A stretch of 64,000 nucleotides of DNA. Origin: RGIG2206 sp045577615 (GTDB taxonomy: Bacteria; Bacillota; Clostridia; Oscillospirales; Acutalibacteraceae). The stretch is taken from positions 16,666 to 80,665 of the forward strand of contig JAZNIT010000052.1 in the NCBI GenBank assembly GCA_045577615.1, read 5' to 3'. The position numbers and the translations under genes are program-made. Shown piece after piece: positions 17,070 through 23,707 of the stretch; the stretch's first letter is position 1; the number at the start of each line of letters is the position of its first letter. Under the pieces are notes generated by a model. It saw only the letters and a list, made by a program, of their open reading frames with translations. It was not told the DNA's origin and ran no database searches.

Positions 17070-19295
17070 TTAGTCGCTGCCGTCACTTGTACGGAAGCTT
17101 ACTGTAACAACCGAGCCAATCTCTACCTTGTCGCCATAGGCAATGCTTTGTGAATAAGCCACAACATTGCTTGCGCTCAAGGAGTAGCCCGAGAACTTAA
17201 TGTTAAGTTTATATTCAGCAGCAAGTGCATTGGCCTGTGACACTGTTTTGCCTGTGAAATCAGGCACCTCTGCCATTACCGCCTCATCGGTGCCTGTGTA
17301 AACAACAACAGTACCTGACTTGGATATAGGCTGACCTGATGAGGGAACCTGACGTTGAACTGTATCTCCATCACCTACAACTCGAACGGTAAGTCCGTTA
17401 GCGGAAATGGTTTCTTTTGCATCGTCAAGTGATTTGCCTGTTACATCAGGGGTGCTTACGCTGAGAGAAGATATCTCCTCTTCGTTGTAGGCAGGCTCAA
17501 CGCCCATATAAGGTAACACCTCAGAAAGAATACTGCCTGCTACGGGAGCTGCGATGGTACCGCCGTAAATTACAGGAGCGTGAGGTTCATCAAGAACAAC
17601 AAGAACTACAATCTGCGGGTCGTCGGTAGGTGCAAAACCGCAGAAGGATGCGATACGCGCCGACAAGTCCTCTGACGAAAGCTTTTGTGAGGTGCCTGTT
17701 TTACCGCCAACGCTATAACCGGGCACGTAAGCGTTTTTACCTGAGCCTTGTGAAACTACGCTTTCAAGCAGGGTGCAGATAAGCTCGGAGGTTTCTGTAG
17801 AAATTACCTGACGCTTTTGTTGTGTTTCGTAATTCTTTACGGTGTTATTGTCTGCATCAACAATCTTGCTAACCACGTGAGGCTGCACAAGATATCCACC
17901 GTTAACGGCGGCGCTGATTGCGGTGATAAGCTGAATGGGGGTTACGTTAAAGCCCTGACCGAAGGATTCACTGGCAAGGTCGATGTTGCTCATTGTGCTG
18001 CCGTCGTGGTAGGTTACGCCTGCGATGGGTGAGGTTTCACCGGGCAAATCAATACCTGTTTTTTCAGTAAATCCGTAAGACTGGAAATATTTGAAGAAGG
18101 GCTTTACACCCAAGGTTTGACCAATTTGGATAAAAGCAGGGTTGCAAGAGTTGGCAAATGCGCCACCGAGGGACTGTGTGCCGTGGCCTGCATGCTTATG
18201 GCAAGAGTAACGAGTACCTGCTATAACGATATATCCGGGGCAACTGAAGGAGTTGCTCAAAAATACTACGCCCTCTTCAAGTGCTGCAGAACCTGTTACA
18301 ACCTTAAAAACTGAGCCAGGCTCATAAGTATCGGATATTGCCTTGTTTCGCCATTGCTCCTTTTGAGCCTTATTAAAGGCCTCGTTATATGCATCTTCGT
18401 CGGTTTCTTTAAGCTCGGCAAGTGCTGCCAAGGTCTTTTCGTCAGTAATCTGGAAGGGTGTGTTAGGGTCAAAATCAGGCTTGGTGGCCATAGCGAGTAT
18501 GCCGCCCGTATTGGGATCCATTGCGATAACGCAACCACGGTTGGTTACATTGTTCTCTTCAACCGCTTTTTCGAGATATTTCTCGGCAACATATTGGATG
18601 TATTTGTCGACGGTAAGCACCAAAGAGTTGCCTGTTTGTGCCTCTACAATTTTTTCATAGCTGAAGGGCATATCGGCGCCGCGAGCATTTTTTGCTGCTC
18701 TTACTCGGCCGTCAGTACCTGACAAATTCTCGTCGTAATATGATTCAAGTCCGCTCAAGCCCTGATTGTCGGTGCCAACAAAGCCAAGCACGGTTGATGC
18801 CAAGGAGCTGTTGGGATAATAGCGCTTTGTGGTTTCGTCAAGGCCAACGATAGAGCCCAATTTATGCTCGCTTATAAAGGCTCTGACCTTATCAGCGGCT
18901 GTTTTTTCTATTCTTGACTTGATTTTTTCGTAGTAGGTTTTCTTTTGGGTCTGCTTATATACTGTTTCATAATCCAGCTCAAGAATTTCACTGAGACCTG
19001 ATGCTATGGTTTTGCGCTCTTCTTCGGTTTCGATATCCTGAGGGGTTATGTAGACAGTCCATGCGGTGGCGCTTGTTGCCAAAACCTCATAGTTACAGTC
19101 GTAAATATCGCCTCTTTTGGCAGAAAGGGTGGTATCGCTAAGCTGTTGTGCTGCTGCCTTTGACTTATATTCTTCTCCGTTGACAACCATAATGTTGACA
19201 AGGTTAACCGATGCGGCGCCAAAAAACACCAACACTATAACGCATATAATTGCAAACATTCTGACTCTCATTGAAGTGGTGCTTCCTTCAGTCAT
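17070..19295 (-). CDS. spoVD: SpoVD/FtsI-type class B penicillin-binding protein with two PASTA domains
   Basis: 741 aa from ATG 19295 (AAAGGGG 9 nt upstream); the ATG three codons earlier abuts the RBS. One N-terminal membrane anchor (about 12-34), a pedestal domain, then a transpeptidase domain with the serine motif SVFK at 328-331, SCN at 383-385 and KTGTSQK at 532-538. Two PASTA domains fill about 620-735 (VPDFTGKTVSQANALAA is the second). In the dcw cluster this gene could be the vegetative septal PBP (FtsI/Pbp2B), the spore cortex PBP (SpoVD), or both. A second class B PBP elsewhere in the genome would decide. Product name certain to family only. Confidence 0.92.
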   Translation of the reverse strand: MTEGSTTSMRVRMFAIICVIVLVFFGAASVNLVNIMVVNGEEYKSKAAAQQLSDTTLSAKRGDIYDCNYEVLATSATAWTVYITPQDIETEEERKTIASGLSEILELDYETVYKQTQKKTYYEKIKSRIEKTAADKVRAFISEHKLGSIVGLDETTKRYYPNSSLASTVLGFVGTDNQGLSGLESYYDENLSGTDGRVRAAKNARGADMPFSYEKIVEAQTGNSLVLTVDKYIQYVAEKYLEKAVEENNVTNRGCVIAMDPNTGGILAMATKPDFDPNTPFQITDEKTLAALAELKETDEDAYNEAFNKAQKEQWRNKAISDTYEPGSVFKVVTGSAALEEGVVFLSNSFSCPGYIVIAGTRYSCHKHAGHGTQSLGGAFANSCNPAFIQIGQTLGVKPFFKYFQSYGFTEKTGIDLPGETSPIAGVTYHDGSTMSNIDLASESFGQGFNVTPIQLITAISAAVNGGYLVQPHVVSKIVDADNNTVKNYETQQKRQVISTETSELICTLLESVVSQGSGKNAYVPGYSVGGKTGTSQKLSSEDLSARIASFCGFAPTDDPQIVVLVVLDEPHAPVIYGGTIAAPVAGSILSEVLPYMGVEPAYNEEEISSLSVSTPDVTGKSLDDAKETISANGLTVRVVGDGDTVQRQVPSSGQPISKSGTVVVYTGTDEAVMAEVPDFTGKTVSQANALAAEYKLNIKFSGYSLSASNVVAYSQSIAYGDKVEIGSVVTVSFRTSDGSD

Positions 19296-19384
19296 TGATG
19301 CCATCCCCTTTCACAATTTAAGTGTATTTTGCTCTCTTTTAAGTAAAACTTCGTTTTTTAATGCTACCCAATAAAATCACGAAA

Positions 19385-19413
19385 GAGAGTTAAAACATTA
19401 CGCTCTAACTCTC
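19385..19413. other. Hairpin in the ftsL-spoVD gap
   Basis: Arms GAGAGTTA and TAACTCTC (8 bp, perfect) with a 13-nt loop, in the 157-bp gap between ftsL and spoVD, the longest gap inside the run. A minus-strand TATAAT (19430-19435) sits next to it. No T-run follows directly, so terminator, processing site and promoter-linked operator are all possible. Confidence 0.4.
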
Positions 19414-19452
19414 ATAAATCCACTATTGAATTATACTGTGATTTTGTTCATT

Positions 19453-19923
19453 CTATTCCTCATCTGTCTGTGCAGTTACAAGGCCGTTGCCGTCTTTAAC
19501 CTCGACAACATCTACGTCGGCAGAACAAATGTAATTCATCTGATAAGGCTCTGCCTTTTGCATACCAAGCGCTTTTGCAGACTCTTCAAGATTTTTGTAT
19601 GCCAATTCGTTTTCTAATTTCATCTCGAGGCTGACTTGCTCACTGATAAGCTTGTCATTCTCGATTTGTGCTTTATTGATTTTGCTCGTTACCTCGGTAA
19701 CTTGTACGCGAAGGTAGATATTGCCTACTATAAGAGCAAGCATAACAACAGCAAAAACGGTGGTCATCAAGCGCTTGCTTTTAAGCTTTGCTCTGGGCTT
19801 TTTAGAGGTTGACTTTGAAGCAGTCTTCTTGCGGTCAAGCTCTACGATATTATCTTGTCTTTTTTCGCGAGGCATAAACATATCAAAATCGTATGCAAAG
19901 CTGTCCACATAGTACCTGCTCAT
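19453..19923 (-). CDS. ftsL: FtsL-like septum formation initiator
   Basis: 156 aa bitopic protein. A basic cytoplasmic tail with SKSTSKKPRAKLKSKR is followed by one transmembrane helix at about 52-72 (LMTTVFAVVMLALIVGNIYL). A leucine-zipper coiled coil (KINKAQIENDKLISEQVSLEMKL region, about 80-105) is followed by an LGMQKAEPYQMNYI ending typical of FtsL/DivIC proteins. It recruits FtsQ/DivIB and the septal synthase. Sequence similarity in the family is weak; the call rests on topology, the AxxLGM-P motif and its position between rsmH and the PBP gene. Confidence 0.85.
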   Translation of the reverse strand: MSRYYVDSFAYDFDMFMPREKRQDNIVELDRKKTASKSTSKKPRAKLKSKRLMTTVFAVVMLALIVGNIYLRVQVTEVTSKINKAQIENDKLISEQVSLEMKLENELAYKNLEESAKALGMQKAEPYQMNYICSADVDVVEVKDGNGLVTAQTDEE

Positions 19924-19938
19924 TGCCGATTCCTCCTG

Positions 19939-20862
19939 TTATAGTTTTTTTACAGCTCGAAGTTTTGCGCTTCTTACTCTATAGTTGTCATCAATTTGAT
20001 TTTCCGTAGGCTCGATTGCCTTTCGGGTTATCAGTTTTGCCTTTGGTTTTTTGCCGCAAACACATACCGGCAGGTCGGGCGGACAAGTGCAGCCCTTGCA
20101 CCACTCCTGAAAGCGGTGCTTTACCATTCTGTCTTCAAGTGAATGGAAAGAGATTATTGACACCACGCCGTCTTTATTCAAACGGTCAAGTGCTTTGTCA
20201 AGGAAGGTTGATAGATGGTCAAGCTCGCCGTTTACTGCGATCCTCAGCGCCTGAAAGGTGCGTCGTGCCGGATGGCCGTCTCTGCGAGCGGCAGCAGGCA
20301 CTGCTGAAGAAATAATCTCCGCTAACTGAGAGGTGGTTTCGATGGGTGCCTTTTGACGGTGGTCAACAATTGCGTTGGCTATACGCCATGCAAAGCGCTC
20401 ATCTGAATACTCTCTGATTATACGAGCCAAGGAATCGGCGTCGTAGTTATTAACAAGATCTTTTGCGGACATTCCGCTTTGGCTCATTCTCATATCAAGC
20501 GGTGCATCCTTATGATATGAAAAGCCGCGCTCTGCTCTGTCAAGCTGGGGCGACGATACGCCCAAATCAAGAAGCAGTCCGTCAACCTTATCTATACCCA
20601 AACTGTCAAGCACGGTATCAAAATCACTGAAATCGGATTTTACAACCTGCGCATTGGGGTATTGACTAAGTCGTTTGGTTGCCGCCTCGATAGCGTCGGG
20701 GTCTTTATCAATAGAAATCAGCCGACCGGTAGTAAGCTTGCTGGCAATTAAGGAGGAATGTCCCCCACCGCCTGCCGTTCCGTCTACATAAATTCCGTCA
20801 GACTTGATATTCATTACGTCAACCGCTTCATTAAGCAGTACGGTAACATGTACAAATTCCAT
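19939..20862 (-). CDS. rsmH: 16S rRNA (cytosine1402-N4)-methyltransferase RsmH
   Basis: 307 aa (MraW). Starts MEFVHVTVLLNEAVDVMN, with SAM motif VDGTAGGGGHSSLI (about 27-40) and LLDLGVSSPQLDRAERGFSY (about 97-116). HPARRTFQALRIAVNGEL and SFHSLEDRMVKHRF complete the family pattern. It methylates C1402 in the ribosomal P site. Second gene of the dcw run, 2 bp after mraZ. A CTCP-type cysteine cluster (CKGCTCPPDLPVCVCGKKP) near the C-terminus is a common RsmH feature in Clostridia. Confidence 0.96.
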   Translation of the reverse strand: MEFVHVTVLLNEAVDVMNIKSDGIYVDGTAGGGGHSSLIASKLTTGRLISIDKDPDAIEAATKRLSQYPNAQVVKSDFSDFDTVLDSLGIDKVDGLLLDLGVSSPQLDRAERGFSYHKDAPLDMRMSQSGMSAKDLVNNYDADSLARIIREYSDERFAWRIANAIVDHRQKAPIETTSQLAEIISSAVPAAARRDGHPARRTFQALRIAVNGELDHLSTFLDKALDRLNKDGVVSIISFHSLEDRMVKHRFQEWCKGCTCPPDLPVCVCGKKPKAKLITRKAIEPTENQIDDNYRVRSAKLRAVKKL

Positions 20863-20864
20863 AA

Positions 20865-21293
20865 TTAAAAATCGATGTCAGCCATAATTGCAGCAATATC
20901 TTCTGCCTCAAGCTGTTCGTAGGTTTGATTCCATTTGGCTTCATCCCAAATTTCGATGGTGTCGCCGTTGCCGATGATACATACGTTTTCATTTATGCCG
21001 GCATAGTTGCGAAGTTCCTGAGGAATGTTCACTCTGCCTTGCGCGTCACAATCAGCTCTGCAAGCGCGACCGTTAACGATACGGTGCACACGAAGCTTTT
21101 GTGCTGATGACAAGGCTTCAATCTTTTCTTGCAATATATCCCAGCTTGCAGCGGGATAAACCGACAAGCAAGGCTGGCCGTCAAGGGGTACGGAAACGAC
21201 AAAATTCTCCCCAAGCTCATCACGAAGCTTGGAGGGGATGAAAACACGGCCTTTTTTGTCAACCGTGTGTCGATATGTATTCATAAATGACAT
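20865..21293 (-). CDS. mraZ: Transcriptional regulator MraZ
   Basis: 142 aa from ATG 21293 (AAAGGGG RBS 9 nt upstream); the longer reading from 21326 would overlap the operator boxes. Two AbrB-like swapped-hairpin domains are visible: YRHTVDKKGRVFIPSKLRDEL (residues about 6-26) and the second DxxGRVxIPxxLR copy, DCDAQGRVNIPQELRNYAG (about 83-101). MraZ forms a ring and represses its own dcw operon by binding short direct repeats upstream; matching boxes are present here. First gene of the cluster. Confidence 0.96.
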   Translation of the reverse strand: MSFMNTYRHTVDKKGRVFIPSKLRDELGENFVVSVPLDGQPCLSVYPAASWDILQEKIEALSSAQKLRVHRIVNGRACRADCDAQGRVNIPQELRNYAGINENVCIIGNGDTIEIWDEAKWNQTYEQLEAEDIAAIMADIDF

Positions 21294-21322
21294 TAAGACC
21301 GCCCCTTTCGTCGAATTTTGCA

Positions 21323-21349
21323 CCACTTTAAACCACTTTGCGACACTTT
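21323..21349 (-). promoter_or_regulatory. MraZ operator: three direct repeats in 10-bp phase
   Basis: On the minus strand AAAGTGT (21343-21349), AAAGTGG (21333-21339) and AAAGTGG (21323-21329), each separated by 3 nt, so the period is exactly 10 bp. Spaced AAAGTG[T/G] repeats are the described MraZ site in Mollicutes. They lie between the promoter and the mraZ RBS, where bound MraZ would block transcription. Confidence 0.8.
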
Positions 21350-21366
21350 TGTGGGATTACAATGCA

Positions 21367-21395
21367 ATTATAGTACAATAAAGCGTAAATTTCAA
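21367..21395 (-). promoter_or_regulatory. SigA promoter of the dcw cluster
   Basis: Minus strand TTGAAA (21390-21395), 17-bp spacer, TATAAT (21367-21372), placed directly upstream of the MraZ boxes. Probably drives mraZ through ftsQ. Confidence 0.88.
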
Positions 21396-21519
21396 GGGTT
21401 AACATAAAAAAACTTGTTAAAATATTAACCAAATTTGAACACCATGGCAAAAACACAATATATAGTGTTTCACGCATCAATCACCAACTATATGCGTTTT
21501 TTCGACAGGAAAATATATA

Positions 21520-21557
21520 AAAATGCACATAAGAACAAATGTTCTTATGTGCATTTT
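21520..21557. repeat. Perfect 17-bp inverted repeat with 4-nt loop
   Basis: Arms 21520-21536 and 21541-21557 are exact complements (arm reads AAAATGCACATAAGAAC) around an AAAT loop. A-run before and T-run after make it a possible bidirectional terminator, but no convincing gene ends here. The rest of 21396-21670 shows no gene I can support. Confidence 0.75.
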
Positions 21558-21670
21558 GACCAAAAACTATTATGTCAGATAGGTAAGCAACGAACAGGTG
21601 TTTTTATAAGTTTACATAATAACCAGCACCCTGCTCTGATGGTAAAACTATATAAAAAAAGCCCAACTAA

Positions 21671-21949
21671 AGGGAGCTGTGGTTAGGGATAATTCGCCTA
21701 AAACAGCGACTTTTTGCAGACTAATGCGTTAAAACACCGCAGTACGCGACAGCGTTACTGCGGTGTTTTGCCTTTTGTTCTATCAAAAATTCATCTGTTT
21801 TAGGTGCTCGCAGTTTTGTAACAAATAATTTTGTTTCATTCGTAATGCCTGAAGCCTGCAGTAATACTTTGTGTATTACAAAGGCAAAGGCGAAACGATG
21901 AGGCAAAATTAGGTTCCAAAACCGATTTCGTCCCTAATCACAACTCCCT
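21671..21949. repeat. MITE-like element with 19-bp terminal inverted repeats
   Basis: The left end AGGGAGCTGTGGTTAGGGA (21671-21689) and right end (21931-21949, complement AGGGAGTTGTGATTAGGGA) match at 17 of 19 positions. Inside lies a strong hairpin with 14-bp arms (21731-21744 and 21756-21769) and a second partial inverted segment around 21795-21850. No credible protein. A 22-bp stretch just inside the left end (21685-21706) recurs exactly, inverted, at 49593-49614, so it belongs to a dispersed family. It borders the 3' end of the DUF4364 gene by 15 bp and may end its transcript. Confidence 0.65.
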
Positions 21950-21964
21950 GAAGAGCGGAATTTA

Positions 21965-22552
21965 TTAAAATTCTTCATCCTTTGGCTTGGCCAATTCGGT
22001 GCCTAAAAGCAACGAAATGCTGCCGCTGTACACCTTCATCGGGTCGTCCATAAAAGCGGCTTTTACTACGTCTGCTTGCTGAGTATCGGGCACCCAAAGC
22101 ACGATTTTAAGCAGTTCCATATCTCGGTCGGTAACAATGCATTCAACGTTGTAGCCGGTGGGAACAGGCACGATATTAACTTTGTTTTCTTTCGCCACGC
22201 GAATTTTGGTGAGCATCGCAACAGCAGCGCGAACAGCCTTTTTCTTCACGGTGTAGGGCAGCATAAACTCAAGCTCTTTAGCGGCTTTGTTACCCTTTTC
22301 GGTCAAAGAAAGCATCTCCTGACCGTCCTCGTCAAGCACGATTTCCACGTTCTTTTCTTCAATCATACGGTCGATGGCGTTGATGACCTCAAACAGATTG
22401 GCAAGGCCTTCGTACTGCAAAATTTCGGGCAGCATAGAGCGGCCGATGGTGGTTTTGATGGATCTCAATATATAGCACACAAGCAATCTGATTTGCTGTG
22501 TGTTGTTAAGACCGCCGGGCTCAACGCCGGCTATAAGCGCATCATATTCCAT
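21965..22552 (-). CDS. DUF4364 family protein
   Basis: 195 aa, RBS AAAGGAG. Begins MEYDALIAGVEPGGLNNTQQ; the E-x-x-A-F/L-x-x-GV-x-x-GGL opening and length match the clostridial DUF4364 family. The N-terminal 90 residues resemble a winged helix (IRLLVCYILRSIKTTIGRSMLPEIL, then a wing with EIVLDEDGQEMLSLTEKGNKAAKEL). The C-terminal half is alpha/beta. Function is unknown, though a DNA-binding role is reasonable from the fold. Divergent from tRNA-Thr, converging on the inverted-repeat element. Confidence 0.75.
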   Translation of the reverse strand: MEYDALIAGVEPGGLNNTQQIRLLVCYILRSIKTTIGRSMLPEILQYEGLANLFEVINAIDRMIEEKNVEIVLDEDGQEMLSLTEKGNKAAKELEFMLPYTVKKKAVRAAVAMLTKIRVAKENKVNIVPVPTGYNVECIVTDRDMELLKIVLWVPDTQQADVVKAAFMDDPMKVYSGSISLLLGTELAKPKDEEF

Positions 22553-22599
22553 AATAATCTCCTTTTAATAAAAATTAGTGCAAAAAAGCAAAAAATGTG

Positions 22600-22628
22600 T
22601 TGACAAATTGCACGGACTATATTATAAT
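22600..22628 (+). promoter_or_regulatory. Consensus promoter of tRNA-Thr
   Basis: TTGACA (22600-22605), 17-bp spacer, TATAAT (22623-22628), 16 bp before the mature 5' end of the tRNA. Confidence 0.9.
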
Positions 22629-22644
22629 ACGATTTGTTACCGAT

Positions 22645-22720
<76 letters not shown>

Positions 22721-22721
22721 G

Positions 22722-22755
22722 AAAAAACTCTTGTTCGAAAGAACAAGAGTTTTTT
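22722..22755 (+). terminator. Terminator of tRNA-Thr
   Basis: Perfect 15-bp arms (AAAAAACTCTTGTTC and its complement) with a GAAA tetraloop and T-run, starting 2 nt after the tRNA. Confidence 0.93.
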
Positions 22756-22928
22756 CAGTTATATTCGCCTTCGGCGAGTGATATTGCTACGCAGTGATAT
22801 TCGGCTAACGCCGAGCGATATTGCCCTTCGGGCAGTTAAGGGCGAATATAATATCACTGAAACCGTAAGGTTTCAATATCACTTTCACGAAGTGAAAATA
22901 TCACTCTGTGCATAGCACAGAATATCAC
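22756..22928 (+). repeat. Array of seven small hairpins joined by complementary GTGATATT / AATATCAC linkers
   Basis: Seven different short hairpins follow one another: TCGCC-TTC-GGCGA, TGC-TAC-GCA, CGGC-TAAC-GCCG, GCCC-TTC-GGGC, GAAACC-GTAA-GGTTTC, TTCAC-GAA-GTGAA, CTGTGC-ATA-GCACAG. In the left half the linkers read GTGATATT (22778, 22794) and GCGATATT (22815). In the right half they read the complement, AATATCAC (22850, 22875, 22897, 22921). Left and right linkers can pair, which would give a branched, tree-like RNA or cruciform. A further 11-nt complement joins 22759-22769 to 22841-22851, as an alternative to the first hairpin. No ORF. It starts just after the tRNA-Thr terminator and ends at the promoter of the GNAT gene. 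I do not know a named family for it. Confidence 0.8.
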
Positions 22929-22934
22929 TAACTC

Positions 22935-22963
22935 TTGCACCTCCACCGCTTTTATGCTATACT
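22935..22963 (+). promoter_or_regulatory. Promoter of the AT-rich GNAT gene
   Basis: TTGCAC (22935-22940), 17-bp spacer, TATACT (22958-22963). CACCGC (22944-22949) and GCGGTG (22972-22977) flank the -10, forming a possible operator or leader hairpin that includes the RBS. Confidence 0.7.
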
Positions 22964-22983
22964 ACACACAGGCGGTGAGTTAG

Positions 22984-23484
22984 ATGAGTATGGGTGAATT
23001 TCTATTTTTAGATAAACAAAAATTTGATGTGTTTTTGCCAAGATTGTTTGAAATCTTACATTCTAATATGAGTCTAATTGCTCCAACAAACAATTCGTAC
23101 GAAGATGATTTTGAAATTTGGAGTTCTCATATAATTCCGGCTATACAAAAAGAGCAACGCCAAATTGTTTTGATGTGTGTTGAAAGTGAACTTGTTGGCT
23201 ATTTTCAGTATTATATTAATAGCGATACCGATTCGTTAATGATGGAAGAAATACAAATAAAAAAGGAGTTTCAAGGAACAGGATTGTTTTCTGAATTTTA
23301 TAATTGGTTAATTAAAAATTTGCCTAAAGATATTATGTATGTAGAGGCTTATGCAAATAAAAAGAATCTAAAATCGCAAAGTATTTTAAAACATTTGGGA
23401 CTAGTTGAGTCTGGAGAAAATAAAAACGGTAACTCCTTTTATTTCAAAGGAGCATATGTTAATTTGCTGAATAAGTATGGTTAA
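22984..23484 (+). CDS. GNAT-family N-acetyltransferase, probably acquired
   Basis: 166 aa from ATG 22984 (GGTGAG RBS). The GNAT core is visible: strand-turn VESELVGYFQYYI (about 67-79), MMEEIQIKKEFQGTGLFSEFYNWL (motif A; the acetyl-CoA loop reads QGTGLF), then VEAYANKKNLKSQSILKHLGL (motif B), the usual N-x-x-S-x-x-x-L-x-x-LGF/L pattern. Acceptor unknown. The gene is markedly richer in A/T-ending codons than all neighbours and sits between the hairpin array and a strong terminator beside a tRNA gene. Horizontal arrival is likely (inference). Confidence 0.85.
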   Translation: MSMGEFLFLDKQKFDVFLPRLFEILHSNMSLIAPTNNSYEDDFEIWSSHIIPAIQKEQRQIVLMCVESELVGYFQYYINSDTDSLMMEEIQIKKEFQGTGLFSEFYNWLIKNLPKDIMYVEAYANKKNLKSQSILKHLGLVESGENKNGNSFYFKGAYVNLLNKYG

Positions 23485-23551
23485 AATTTAAAGAAATCTT
23501 TAGTTTTCAGGCACATTTAATTCGTGCCACTAAGTTCAAAACTCCCAAACG

Positions 23552-23583
23552 AAAATCCGTTCACGAAAGTGGGCGGATTTTTT
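23552..23583 (+). terminator. Terminator of the GNAT gene
   Basis: AAAATCCGTTCAC-GAAA-GTGGGCGGATTTT, paired throughout with two G-U pairs, followed by a T-run. Confidence 0.88.
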
Positions 23584-23651
23584 GTTTTTTTCTTTAAAAT
23601 AGGCCACAAAAATATTCTACCATATTTATTTAATTTTTTCAAATATTTTAT

Positions 23652-23680
23652 TTGAAATATGGCGGATTTTTTGGTATAAT
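23652..23680 (+). promoter_or_regulatory. SigA promoter of the HAD-miaB-mutSL run
   Basis: TTGAAA (23652-23657), 17-bp spacer, TATAAT (23675-23680), 27 bp before the first ATG. It is the only strong promoter seen ahead of about 17 kb of tightly packed plus-strand genes. Confidence 0.85.
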
Positions 23681-23707
23681 AGTAGAAATAATAGGAGGAT
23701 TATACCC

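Noticed and set aside
21435..21686. 83-codon plus ORF in the gap left of the inverted-repeat element
   Set aside because: It runs through the 17-bp palindrome and into the element, has no RBS and odd composition.
21721..21906. 61-codon minus ORF inside the inverted-repeat element
   Set aside because: Runs over the strong hairpin; no RBS, no recognisable protein.
22756..22928. CRISPR array
   Set aside because: Linkers flip to their complement half way, intervals are themselves hairpins, and no cas gene is near.
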